Source: Candidatus Nitrotoga sp. CP45
GTDB lineage: Bacteria > Bacteroidota > Bacteroidia > Flavobacteriales > Flavobacteriaceae
Assembly (NCBI GenBank): GCA_943329165.2
Contig: CALQCV020000004.1
Coordinates: 1 to 23,799 of the forward strand
Reading direction: 5' to 3'
Length of the DNA: 23,799 nt
Position 1 is the first letter of the stretch. Each line of letters opens with the position of its first letter. This document shows positions 7,909-14,610 of this stretch, in pieces. The notes beneath the pieces were generated by a model. That model had not been told where the DNA came from. It did not search any database and saw only the letters and a list, made by a program, of their open reading frames with translations. A program made the translations under genes and the position numbers.

Positions 7909-7941
7909 TTTGCTTTTAAACGAATAAATGACTTATTTTTA
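7909..7941 (+). promoter_or_regulatory. Possible promoter for the secreted hypothetical gene
   Basis: TTTG at 7909-7912 and TATTTTTA at 7934-7941 (seven of eight matches to TAnnTTTG) are 21 bases apart, within the range for Bacteroidota -33 and -7 elements. They lie upstream of ATG 7964 and just after the tpiA terminator. Confidence 0.45.
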
Positions 7942-7963
7942 CCCCACTCTAAAGTCAAAACAG

Positions 7964-8434
7964 ATGAAAACAAAATTCACCCTAATTCTTGTGATGTTAT
8001 TCACATTGAGTAGCCACGCCCAAGTTGATATTCAGAAACGGTTTCAATCTGATTCCAGGAAATATTATAATTGGAACAAAGAATTTGAAAAATACGAACT
8101 CAAAGAAACAGAATACGAAAACACTGTTATTGATATTCGTGAAATAGGCTCAAAAACTAATGGTTACATTGTAATCAGCATGTATGATAATGGGCAAGTG
8201 CGACTGCATCATGGTTCTATAATTGAATTCACGCAAACTAGCGAAGAGGAGGGTACTTGGCTGATTCGCTCCAAATTTATGAGAGCAAAATTAGTATACA
8301 ATCCTAGAGAAAATACTATTACCTATCTTTATGATGCCGAAGGTAAACGTTATAGCAAGTTGATGATTTTCAAAGTAACTCCAGATGAAATTCCAAATGC
8401 TAGTTTAAAAACTATTGCAAAAACAGATGATTAA
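7964..8434 (+). CDS. Secreted hypothetical protein
   Basis: ATG 7964 is chosen over the in-frame ATG at 7928 because it places a clean signal peptide first: MKTKFTLILVMLFTLSSHAQ, with cleavage likely after SHA. The protein from there is 156 residues. The mature part alternates charged residues with short beta-like stretches (YIVISMYDNGQVRLHHG, TWLIRSKFMRAKLVYNPRENTITYLYD). I recognise no family and no catalytic motif. It follows the tpiA terminator with its own likely promoter, and precedes prmA. Confidence 0.75.
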   Translation: MKTKFTLILVMLFTLSSHAQVDIQKRFQSDSRKYYNWNKEFEKYELKETEYENTVIDIREIGSKTNGYIVISMYDNGQVRLHHGSIIEFTQTSEEEGTWLIRSKFMRAKLVYNPRENTITYLYDAEGKRYSKLMIFKVTPDEIPNASLKTIAKTDD

Positions 8435-8474
8435 TTTTTTGATGAAATGACTTCGCAGTAAAGGCATCGATTGC

Positions 8475-8482
8475 TATCTTTG
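8475..8482 (+). promoter_or_regulatory. -7 box for prmA, implying a very short leader
   Basis: TATCTTTG matches TAnnTTTG exactly and ends only 11 bases before ATG 8494, so the mRNA leader would be under about 10 bases. A weak TTCG at 8452-8455 sits 19 bases upstream in the -33 position. Confidence 0.65.
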
Positions 8483-8493
8483 CAAAAAAAAGA

Positions 8494-9327
8494 ATGTCAA
8501 ACATCTATTTAGCTTATCATTTTTCGGTTGAACCAAAAGATCTGGGTACCGAAATTTTAATCGCAGAACTTGGTGAAAAATCTTTTGAAAGTTTCATGGA
8601 AACCGAAAACGGATTTAGTGCCTTCGTACAAAAAGACCTTTGGACTAAAAATATATTAGATGATATTTATTTGTTACATTCTCCTGAGTTCACTATTTCC
8701 CACACAATCGAAGAAATTGAGCAAGTCAATTGGAATGAGGAATGGGAAAAAAACTTCGAGCCCATTGATGTAGACGGAAAATGCCATGTTCGCGCGCCAT
8801 TTCACCCAAAAACTAACGCTGAATTTGATATTGTCATAGAACCTAAAATGAGTTTCGGAACTGGTCATCACGAAACAACCCACATGATGATTCAACATCT
8901 TTTGGAAACAGATGTAGCCAACATGAAAACTTTAGACATGGGTTGTGGCACTGCAATTTTAGCTATTCTTGCCGAAATGAAAGACGCCAAACCTATCGAC
9001 GCTATCGATATTGACAACTGGTGCTATTTGAATTCTATTGAAAATGCAGAACGCAATAACTGTCATGAAATCTCCGTATATGAAGGCGATGCTTCTTTAC
9101 TAAAAGACAAAAAGTACGATTTGATAATTGCTAATATCAATCGTAATATTTTGCTAAACGATATGCAGCAATACGTTGACTGTTTAAACAAAAAAGGTAT
9201 TCTTTTATTAAGTGGCTTCTACAAGGAAGACTTTCCGTTTATTGATGAGTCGTGCAGCGAAAAAGGCTTAACATTTGTTAAAAAATTCGAAAGAAATAAT
9301 TGGGTTTCTTTGAAATATGTAAATTAG
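8494..9327 (+). CDS. prmA: Ribosomal protein L11 methyltransferase
   Basis: PrmA trimethylates ribosomal protein L11 at its N terminus and lysines, using S-adenosylmethionine. The 277-residue protein has the N-terminal L11-recognition region with VNWNEEWEKNFEP (78-90), then the family-specific SFGTGHHETTHMM (120-132), the SAM-binding TLDMGCGTAILAI (146-158) and acidic IDIDNWC loop, and the IIANINRNIL segment (211-220) in the position of the NPPY-like motif. The order is that of standard PrmA. clpS follows 31 bases later, an arrangement common in Bacteroidota. Confidence 0.96.
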   Translation: MSNIYLAYHFSVEPKDLGTEILIAELGEKSFESFMETENGFSAFVQKDLWTKNILDDIYLLHSPEFTISHTIEEIEQVNWNEEWEKNFEPIDVDGKCHVRAPFHPKTNAEFDIVIEPKMSFGTGHHETTHMMIQHLLETDVANMKTLDMGCGTAILAILAEMKDAKPIDAIDIDNWCYLNSIENAERNNCHEISVYEGDASLLKDKKYDLIIANINRNILLNDMQQYVDCLNKKGILLLSGFYKEDFPFIDESCSEKGLTFVKKFERNNWVSLKYVN

Positions 9328-9358
9328 CAGCGCAAAATTTTACACTTAGTAAAACGAA

Positions 9359-9640
9359 ATGAAAATGAGTACTATTGAAGAAGTTCAGGAAGACGTTTTA
9401 GTCGAAGAACAAATTGGAATTAACAACGAAATCGTATTGTATAATGATGATGTCAATACTTTTGATCATGTGATTGATACTCTAATTCGTGTTTGCAACC
9501 ATACTTCTGAGCAAGCGGAACAATGCGCTATTTTAGTTCACTATAAAGGAAAATGTACTGTCAAAACGGGTTCGTTTGACGAACTAAAACCACAATGCAC
9601 ACAACTTTTAGAAGCAGGTTTAAACGCGGAAATTATCTAA
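9359..9640 (+). CDS. clpS: ClpS adaptor of the ClpAP protease
   Basis: ClpS delivers N-degron substrates to ClpA for degradation by ClpAP. The 93-residue protein has an unstructured acidic start and then the ClpS fold: VLYNDDVNTFDHVIDTL (26-42), with the NDD motif that binds the substrate alpha-amino group, and HTSEQAEQCAILVHYKGKC (48-66). The C terminus LLEAGLNAEI is typical. ATG 9359 gives MKMST; an ATG two codons later is an alternative. It is probably cotranscribed with prmA; a hairpin element follows the stop. Confidence 0.94.
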   Translation: MKMSTIEEVQEDVLVEEQIGINNEIVLYNDDVNTFDHVIDTLIRVCNHTSEQAEQCAILVHYKGKCTVKTGSFDELKPQCTQLLEAGLNAEII

Positions 9641-9646
9641 AGTAAA

Positions 9647-9728
9647 CCACGAAGAAACACAAAGAAGGCACAAAGCGCACTACAAAACTTAGTGAACTTT
9701 GTGCCTTTTTCTTGGTGGTCTTTGTGGG
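9647..9728. repeat. CACAAAG-type hairpin repeat, likely also terminator of clpS
   Basis: The core is an 11-bp perfect stem, AAGGCACAAAG (9665-9675) with CTTTGTGCCTT (9697-9707), with a 21-base loop and T-tract 9706-9710. Pairing continues imperfectly outward (CCACGAAG at 9647-9654 against CTTTGTGG at 9720-9727), so most of the 82-base gap is one long hairpin. It fills the space between convergent genes and could stop transcripts from clpS. The CCACGAAGAAACACAAAG style resembles dispersed repeats seen in many bacterial genomes. Confidence 0.72.
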
Positions 9729-9731
9729 TAA

Positions 9732-10163
9732 TTAGCTTTTAAACTTCCAATCAAACTCGTCGTTATCATTGATAATAGCGCCCATTTCAACTCGAATTAT
9801 ATCATCATATTCTGATTGCAGAATCAACCAATTACTTTCGTTGAAGTGATTTTCGGTAGTATCAAAATCTTCTTTTGTCCAGGATTTAAATGGCAATTCA
9901 TTTTTTACAACTTCTATATTTCTTCCCAAGACTTTTTTATCCAAAATGGTAGCTTCCGGATGTGAACAAATAATATAACCCAAGCGAAACTCTTCATCTT
10001 CATAAAAAGTTAAACTCCATTTTTGCCGATTATACAAACAAATGACATTACCCTCTTCATCAGTATATTGCTTACTTGGTTTGCCATAAAGCAACTCAAC
10101 ATCTTTTTGCTTCATCCCAAAAAGCAAATTGTCGATACCGTTTTTTAGATTAATAATCATCAT
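9732..10163 (-). CDS. Hypothetical cytoplasmic protein after purM
   Basis: The frame is open upstream into purM, but the best start is one of two adjacent ATG codons, 10163 or 10160, seven to ten bases after the purM stop. This gives 143 or 142 residues. There is no signal peptide. The sequence begins with DNLLFGMKQKDVELLYGKPSKQY, then strands around an aspartate/glutamate-rich middle and an acidic tail ending in DNDEFDWKFKS. The FGMKQKDVELLYGKP phrase is reminiscent of small domains in which a helix precedes a turn of the form GxPxx, as in BamE-like or immunity-like proteins, but the match is too weak for a name. It shares a transcript with purM. Confidence 0.75.
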   Translation of the reverse strand: MMIINLKNGIDNLLFGMKQKDVELLYGKPSKQYTDEEGNVICLYNRQKWSLTFYEDEEFRLGYIICSHPEATILDKKVLGRNIEVVKNELPFKSWTKEDFDTTENHFNESNWLILQSEYDDIIRVEMGAIINDNDEFDWKFKS

Positions 10164-10170
10164 TTCGATT

Positions 10171-11349
10171 TTAATACTCAAACTTCCCAAACTCACTTTC
10201 AATAGTGAGTTTTTTGCTTTCACTTGCTTCCACTCTACCTACAATTTGGGCATCAACGCCAAAAGATTTTGAAATTTCAATAATGTCTTTGGCAAATTCG
10301 TTTGGAACATATAATTCCATTCGGTGTCCACAATTGAATACTTGATACATTTCTTTCCAGAGGGTTGCCGATTGTTCCTGAATTAGCTTGAAAAGCGGCG
10401 GTACAGGGAATAGATTATCCTTTATTACATGAACATTGTCTACGAAATGCAACACTTTGGTTTGTGCTCCGCCAGAACAATGCACCATTCCGTGAATATC
10501 TTTTGGTGTGTATTTATTTAAAATAGTTTTGATTATTGGAGCGTATGTTCGTGTTGGTGACAACACCAATTTTCCAGCATCAATTGGAGAATTTTTTACT
10601 TCGTCCGTCAATTTTGTTCTTCCGGAATACACCAAATCATTTGGTACCAAATTATCGTAACTTTCCGGATATCTTACGGCTAGATATTTGGCAAAAACGT
10701 CATGCCGTGCTGATGTTAAACCGTTGCTTCCCATTCCGCCGTTATAACTTTTTTCATAGTTGGCTTGACCGTAAGAAGCCAAACCAACAATCACATCTCC
10801 AGCTTTGATATTTGCATTGTCTATCACGTCACTCCTTTTCATTCGGGCAGTAACGGTTGAATCTACAATTATAGTTCTGACCAAATCGCCAACATCAGCA
10901 GTTTCACCACCAGTTGCGTGAATGGTTACACCAAAAGTCTTTAGCTCGGCAATCAATTCTTCGGTTCCGTTTATAATAGCAGAAAGCACTTCACCCGGAA
11001 TTAGATTTTTGTTTCTTCCGATGGTAGATGAAAGCATGATATTATCGATCGCGCCAACACAAAGTAAATCGTCAATATTCATAATCAACGCATCTTGCGC
11101 AATGCCTTTCCAAACGGAAATATCGCCGGTTTCTTTCCAATACAAATACGCTAAAGACGATTTTGTTCCGGCGCCATCGGCATGCATAATGAGACAATAG
11201 TTGTCATCATTAGTAAGATAATCGGGAACAATTTTGCAAAAAGCTTTAGGAAATAATCCTTTGTCGATGTTTTTAATAGCGTTATGGACATCTTCTTTGG
11301 AAGCCGAAACTCCACGAAGATTGTAACGTTGACTGTTATCGGAACTCAT
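10171..11349 (-). CDS. purM: Phosphoribosylformylglycinamidine cyclo-ligase (AIR synthase)
   Basis: PurM makes 5-aminoimidazole ribonucleotide from FGAM with ATP in purine synthesis. It has 392 residues, longer than the enterobacterial enzyme (about 345), as in other Bacteroidota. Motifs of the PurM/ThiL/SelD fold are present: HADGAGTKSSLA (56-67), DALIMNIDDLLCVGA (86-100), STIGRNKNLIPGE (108-120) and HATGGETADVGDLVRT (144-159). Upstream, minus-strand TATATTTA at 11399-11406 is a seven-of-eight -7 box. The upstream gap also holds a short hairpin repeat and a G-quadruplex motif. Confidence 0.93.
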   Translation of the reverse strand: MSSDNSQRYNLRGVSASKEDVHNAIKNIDKGLFPKAFCKIVPDYLTNDDNYCLIMHADGAGTKSSLAYLYWKETGDISVWKGIAQDALIMNIDDLLCVGAIDNIMLSSTIGRNKNLIPGEVLSAIINGTEELIAELKTFGVTIHATGGETADVGDLVRTIIVDSTVTARMKRSDVIDNANIKAGDVIVGLASYGQANYEKSYNGGMGSNGLTSARHDVFAKYLAVRYPESYDNLVPNDLVYSGRTKLTDEVKNSPIDAGKLVLSPTRTYAPIIKTILNKYTPKDIHGMVHCSGGAQTKVLHFVDNVHVIKDNLFPVPPLFKLIQEQSATLWKEMYQVFNCGHRMELYVPNEFAKDIIEISKSFGVDAQIVGRVEASESKKLTIESEFGKFEY

Positions 11350-11365
11350 TAGTTGCAGTTAGTTG

Positions 11366-11384
11366 CCCTTCGACAAGCTCAGGG
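11366..11384. repeat. CCCTTCGACAAGCTCAGGG dispersed-repeat core
   Basis: A 19-base sequence ending in complementary CCCT and AGGG, lying in the leader region of purM. From general knowledge this sequence recurs in intergenic regions of unrelated bacterial genomes, so it is likely a copy of a widespread REP-like element. Only one copy is in this window. Confidence 0.55.
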
Positions 11385-11413
11385 TGAAGTTGTGCCGTAA
11401 ATATATAACTTAG

Positions 11414-11441
11414 ATTTGGGATTTGGGATTTGGGATTTGGG
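11414..11441 (+). repeat. Four tandem ATTTGGG units; G-quadruplex motif
   Basis: Four exact head-to-tail copies of ATTTGGG. The GGG runs are at 11418-11420, 11425-11427, 11432-11434 and 11439-11441, with identical ATTT loops, which satisfies the standard intramolecular quadruplex pattern on the plus strand. The tract lies 13 bases from the end of the OmpA operon and about 65 upstream of purM, both read from the other strand, so the G-rich strand is the template strand for both. Confidence 0.85.
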
Positions 11442-11454
11442 ATATTTTTTAGAT

Positions 11455-12225
11455 TTATTTCTCAACGATTAGAATTTCTACGCGACGGTTTTCATTTTCT
11501 TCTGCTTGGTTTTGCTCAGGAATTTTGTGAATCGGCCGCAACACTCCATAACCCACGAACTTCATCCTTTTTCTATCGATTTTATTCCGCAACAAATAAT
11601 TGTATATTGCTCGGGCTCGAGCCGTGGAAATATTGGCTAAATCATTAACCATTTGGCAACAAATATGACCTTGTATTTCAATTTTAAGTTTTGGATTTTC
11701 TTGCATAGCACAAAGCAAATCATATAAACTAGATTCTGACTTTGGAACTATTCTTGCCGAGTTGTTATAAAAATAAATATTGGGCAATTTAACGGTTTCA
11801 CCTACTTTTGAATTTCTTATTTTCTTGGTAAACTCACTTTCGGTCGGCAAAACTGTAGGTTCATTATAGAAAATCGTCACTTTTCGGTTCTCTGCTTGGA
11901 TTTTGGATTGTTTAAAATCTTTACCAAAAGCTGTTTTTTCTAAATTTATATCGAATTTCAAACCACTTTTCTCCAACAAAATATGAACATTATCAATACG
12001 TCTTTCCGCTAGTTTTTTATTGTAATCCTTAGTGTCAATGCTATCGCAATACCCTAGAAGTTTGGTAATTTCAATATTTTTATTTTTGGAAATCCATTCG
12101 TTAATCTCTAAAATTGAGGTTGGATTTGGAAAATCTTTATTGAAATCGAAAAAGACTTCCAACTGTTTTTGCCCCAACGATTTGAAGGAAACCAGAAAAA
12201 ACAATATCACGATTTTTAATTTCAT
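11455..12225 (-). CDS. Double OmpA-like domain protein, third gene of tandem set
   Basis: 256 residues with a signal peptide (MKLKIVILFFLVSFKSLG, cleavage near 18). Two OmpA-like modules follow. Module 1 (about 22-122) has GYCDSID (58-64), YNKKLAERR (68-76) and AFGKDFKQSK with AENRKV (99-116). Module 2 (about 148-255) has KIEIQGHICC (181-190), ISTARARAIYNYLL, FVGYG and NENRRVEILIV (244-254). In module 2 the usual GHTD is GHICC, so the aspartate that binds diaminopimelate in the family is missing. Module 1 keeps the aspartate. It lacks a beta-barrel and any visible lipobox, so it is probably periplasmic. Its start overlaps the previous gene's stop by one base. Confidence 0.87.
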   Translation of the reverse strand: MKLKIVILFFLVSFKSLGQKQLEVFFDFNKDFPNPTSILEINEWISKNKNIEITKLLGYCDSIDTKDYNKKLAERRIDNVHILLEKSGLKFDINLEKTAFGKDFKQSKIQAENRKVTIFYNEPTVLPTESEFTKKIRNSKVGETVKLPNIYFYNNSARIVPKSESSLYDLLCAMQENPKLKIEIQGHICCQMVNDLANISTARARAIYNYLLRNKIDRKRMKFVGYGVLRPIHKIPEQNQAEENENRRVEILIVEK

Positions 12226-13127
12226 TATTTATTTACAATTAAGATTTCTACTCTGCGATTGGCAGCTCTTTCTTTTTCATTTCTCTCAGGCACTTTATAA
12301 ATTGGATCATTGCTTCCATAACCTCTGAACGCTAATCTATTTACTTTTACTCCGTATTTTGTCATATATTTCAAAATAACCAAAGCTCTTCTATAGGATA
12401 ATTTGGTGTCATTCGGATTTGGATTACAGCATATATGTCCGTGAATTTCAATTACAAGCTTTGGATTATTTATCATAATATCAAGCAATTCATCCAAAAG
12501 TGGCAGCGATTCATCCATCACTCTTTCTGAATTAAAATAAAAGTTGATATTATTTATTCTAACTAAATCGCCTTTTTTGGCCTTATAAAATTTTGATTCT
12601 AATGTTGCCCTTTCGGCTTCAACAAGCGCTTGCTTATCGGCAACTTCTAGTATGTCTTCTTCTTTTGTTTCTTCAACTTTTACTTCTTTAACTCGTCCTT
12701 TTACAAAAGGGCCGTCAGGTATTGTTTGGGCATTTTTTACAACTTCAGTTTTTTCTTTTATAAGATTGTAAAACACTTCTACTTTCCTATTTTCATTTTG
12801 ATTTTTGGAATATTTAAAGTCCTCGCCAAATGATTTTAACACTACTTTATCAGAAACTTTAATATTGCTTTTATTCAAGAATTCCACTATTGAATTAACT
12901 CGTCGCATCGCTAAATCTTTGTTGTATTTACTGTCGTCAACGCTATCACAAAATCCTAATACTTTTATTATTTCAGCAGTTTTATTATCTAAAACCCATT
13001 GATTAATTTTATTTTGTGAAATTTCATTTGGAACATCTTTATTGAAATCAAAAAAAACATCAAGCTTGTTTTGTCCAAAACCGTATAAAGAAAATAGTGA
13101 AATACAAAGTATATAAATCTTTTGCAT
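12225..13127 (-). CDS. Double OmpA-like domain protein, second gene of tandem set
   Basis: 300 residues with signal peptide MQKIYILCISLFSLYGFG. Module 1 (about 21-122) has VFFDFNKDVPN, GFCDSVD (58-64), YNKDLAMRR and SFGEDFKYSK with NENRKV. A charged Glu/Lys/Val-rich linker (about 123-185), predicted helical, is longest in this paralogue. Module 2 (about 189-299) has VIEIHGHICC (225-234), LSYRRALVILKYM, FRGYGSNDPIY and AANRRVEILIV. As in its neighbours, GHTD is replaced by GHICC. The last 32 coding bases are identical to those of the upstream paralogue. The gene is one base from the upstream gene and overlaps the downstream one by one base. Confidence 0.87.
   Translation of the reverse strand: MQKIYILCISLFSLYGFGQNKLDVFFDFNKDVPNEISQNKINQWVLDNKTAEIIKVLGFCDSVDDSKYNKDLAMRRVNSIVEFLNKSNIKVSDKVVLKSFGEDFKYSKNQNENRKVEVFYNLIKEKTEVVKNAQTIPDGPFVKGRVKEVKVEETKEEDILEVADKQALVEAERATLESKFYKAKKGDLVRINNINFYFNSERVMDESLPLLDELLDIMINNPKLVIEIHGHICCNPNPNDTKLSYRRALVILKYMTKYGVKVNRLAFRGYGSNDPIYKVPERNEKERAANRRVEILIVNK
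12235..12266 (-). repeat. 32-base exact repeat, copy 1 (3' end of second OmpA-like gene)
   Basis: Identical base for base to 13139-13170. Both copies encode the AANRRVEILIV C terminus region, in the same position relative to the stop. Identity including third codon positions and no gap points to recent duplication or gene conversion, because the rest of the two genes has diverged. Confidence 0.9.
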
Positions 13128-13128
13128 A

Positions 13129-14016
13129 CTAATTTTCTACAATTAAGATTTCTACTCTGCGATTGGCAGCACGTTCTTGCTCATCTTTTTCGGGCAACGG
13201 ATAAATCGGTTGTGTGCTTCCAAAACCTTTATAAGACAAACGCTCCTTTTGGATTTCATTATGCACTAAAAAAGTATAAATGGCTTTGGCGCGTTGTGTT
13301 GACAAATCGGCTCTGTCAATAGGCATGCAACACAAATGTCCTTGAATTTGGATTTTTAAATTTGGATTTTTTTGAAGAACCAAAAGCAACTCATACATTT
13401 TTCCACGAGATTCATTAACAACAGCAAAGGTGTTGATTACAAAATTTAGATTTTCTATTTTGAGTTTTTCTCCAGATTTGGATTCACCCACTTTCTTCAT
13501 AAAAGTGCGGTCGAGTGTAAATTCGGATTTGGTTCCATTTGGGTTTTCGAAGACTAATTTTTCGGGGTAAACTATTTCTGGCTTAGGATCTCCTTTGATG
13601 ATTTCTTTTTTAATACCGAGGATTTCATCTTCGCGCGGTAAATCTTTTTCGAGAATATAGTAAATGGCGACCCTGCGATTTTCAGCTTTGTTTTTGGATT
13701 GATCAAAGCTTTCGCCAAAACTTCTGGTTTTAAAATCTTCTCTGATTTTGATTTGATTTTTGACAGCGTTAAAAATATAATTTACTCGTTTTTGAGCTAA
13801 AGTATCATTGAAACCGTTGTTCCCATCTTCATCTGTAAATCCGTGAATGGCTACTATTTTATTGTTCGTGTTTTCGGAAATCCAAGTACTCAGTTTGGTA
13901 TTTTCCTTTATATTTAATTCAAATTTATTGCTCTCAAAATACACAGTGAATTTCTCTTGAGCAAAACAAGTGACTAATGAAATTAAAAACAAAAAAAGGC
14001 TAAAATGTGTTTTCAT
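13129..14016 (-). CDS. Double OmpA-like domain protein, first gene of tandem set
   Basis: 295 residues with signal peptide MKTHFSLFLFLISLVTCFAQ. Module 1 (about 22-121) begins FTVYFESNKFEL and has the most canonical core of the three: GFTDEDG (59-65), FNDTLAQKR and SFGESFDQSK with AENRRV. After a linker (about 122-185), module 2 (about 187-294) has KIQIQGHLCCMPIDRAD (221-237), LSTQRAKAIYTFL, YKGFGSTQPIY and ANRRVEILIV. The cysteine pair is at 229-230. It leads the three-gene operon, with a perfect -7 box at 14063-14070 upstream. Family knowledge suggests peptidoglycan binding through OmpA-like modules, but the altered motif in module 2 makes the ligand uncertain. Confidence 0.88.
   Translation of the reverse strand: MKTHFSLFLFLISLVTCFAQEKFTVYFESNKFELNIKENTKLSTWISENTNNKIVAIHGFTDEDGNNGFNDTLAQKRVNYIFNAVKNQIKIREDFKTRSFGESFDQSKNKAENRRVAIYYILEKDLPREDEILGIKKEIIKGDPKPEIVYPEKLVFENPNGTKSEFTLDRTFMKKVGESKSGEKLKIENLNFVINTFAVVNESRGKMYELLLVLQKNPNLKIQIQGHLCCMPIDRADLSTQRAKAIYTFLVHNEIQKERLSYKGFGSTQPIYPLPEKDEQERAANRRVEILIVEN
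13139..13170 (-). repeat. 32-base exact repeat, copy 2 (3' end of first OmpA-like gene)
   Basis: Second copy of the sequence at 12235-12266, at the equivalent place in the first gene of the operon. Confidence 0.9.
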
Positions 14017-14062
14017 AGGTTAAAAAAACAATCGAAAGTTACGCAAAATTGTTTGGAGTACT

Positions 14063-14070
14063 CAAATATA
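14063..14070 (-). promoter_or_regulatory. -7 box of the OmpA-like operon
   Basis: On the minus strand this reads TATATTTG, an exact TAnnTTTG match, 46 bases before the start codon at 14016. It is one arm of a 10-base inverted repeat with the divergent -7 box at 14095. Confidence 0.62.
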
Positions 14071-14094
14071 CAGCCAATAATAGTAGAATATAAT

Positions 14095-14102
14095 TATATT
14101 TG
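14095..14102 (+). promoter_or_regulatory. -7 box of the T9SS-cargo gene
   Basis: TATATTTG, exact match to TAnnTTTG, 18 bases before ATG 14121. TATATTTGAG (14095-14104) is the reverse complement of CTCAAATATA (14061-14070). Confidence 0.65.
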
Positions 14103-14120
14103 AGGACTAAAAATTAGACT

Positions 14121-14567
14121 ATGAAACAACTACTACTATTATCTTTTTTATTTGTGACACTTTTGGCGAGTTCACAATCGGTAATTCAAGCTGTAAATTC
14201 GGGAAGTATTATTTCGGCAAGCAGTTCGGTTTCCGTTGGTGAAGTTGTTGTGGTTCCGGAAAATCAAACGCGATCAAGTTCTGGAATTATTGGGATTTTG
14301 GCACAAACACAACTTGAGGTTCGTCAATTGGAACTTAGCGAAAAAATTACTGTTTTTCCTAATCCAACAATGTCTTCGATTTCTTTTCAAACAGAAACTA
14401 ATCTAACCGATGAAAAAATTTCCATTTTTAATTTATCGGGGCAATTAATTTCGGAGAAACATGTTGCTGCTGACAATTCATTGGATTTATCTGAGCTTGC
14501 CACTGGCATTTATCTTATTCAATTTACAAACAAAAATATCAATTCGTTTAAAATAATCAAACACTAA
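14121..14567 (+). CDS. Short T9SS type A sorting-domain protein
   Basis: 148 residues: signal peptide MKQLLLLSFLFVTLLASSQ, a short Ser/Val-rich segment (about 21-70), and a type A T9SS C-terminal sorting domain (about 74-148). The sorting domain has KITVFPNP (75-82), ISIFNLSGQLISE, LDLSELATGIYLIQF and the terminal FKIIKH. This domain directs export through the outer-membrane PorSS machinery of Bacteroidota and is then usually removed. Only about 55 residues remain as cargo, with no recognisable fold, so this is an unusually small substrate. It is followed 43 bases later by another secreted protein without such a domain, likely cotranscribed. Confidence 0.9.
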   Translation: MKQLLLLSFLFVTLLASSQSVIQAVNSGSIISASSSVSVGEVVVVPENQTRSSSGIIGILAQTQLEVRQLELSEKITVFPNPTMSSISFQTETNLTDEKISIFNLSGQLISEKHVAADNSLDLSELATGIYLIQFTNKNINSFKIIKH

Positions 14568-14610
14568 ATTCAATTGTAAAAATCAATTTCAATTTATTTA
14601 AATACTAAAC

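Noticed and set aside
7928..7963. Upstream ATG for the secreted hypothetical protein
   Set aside because: It would place 12 mostly polar residues before a clean signal peptide, and overlaps the probable -7 box.
9732..10163. Naming the gene after purM as BamE-like or as an immunity protein
   Set aside because: Only a short FGMKQKDVELLYGKP stretch is suggestive; there is no lipoprotein signal and no toxin gene nearby.
11414..11441. CRISPR-like or telomere-like repeat
   Set aside because: Units are only 7 bases with no spacers; it is a simple tandem repeat with G-quadruplex potential.
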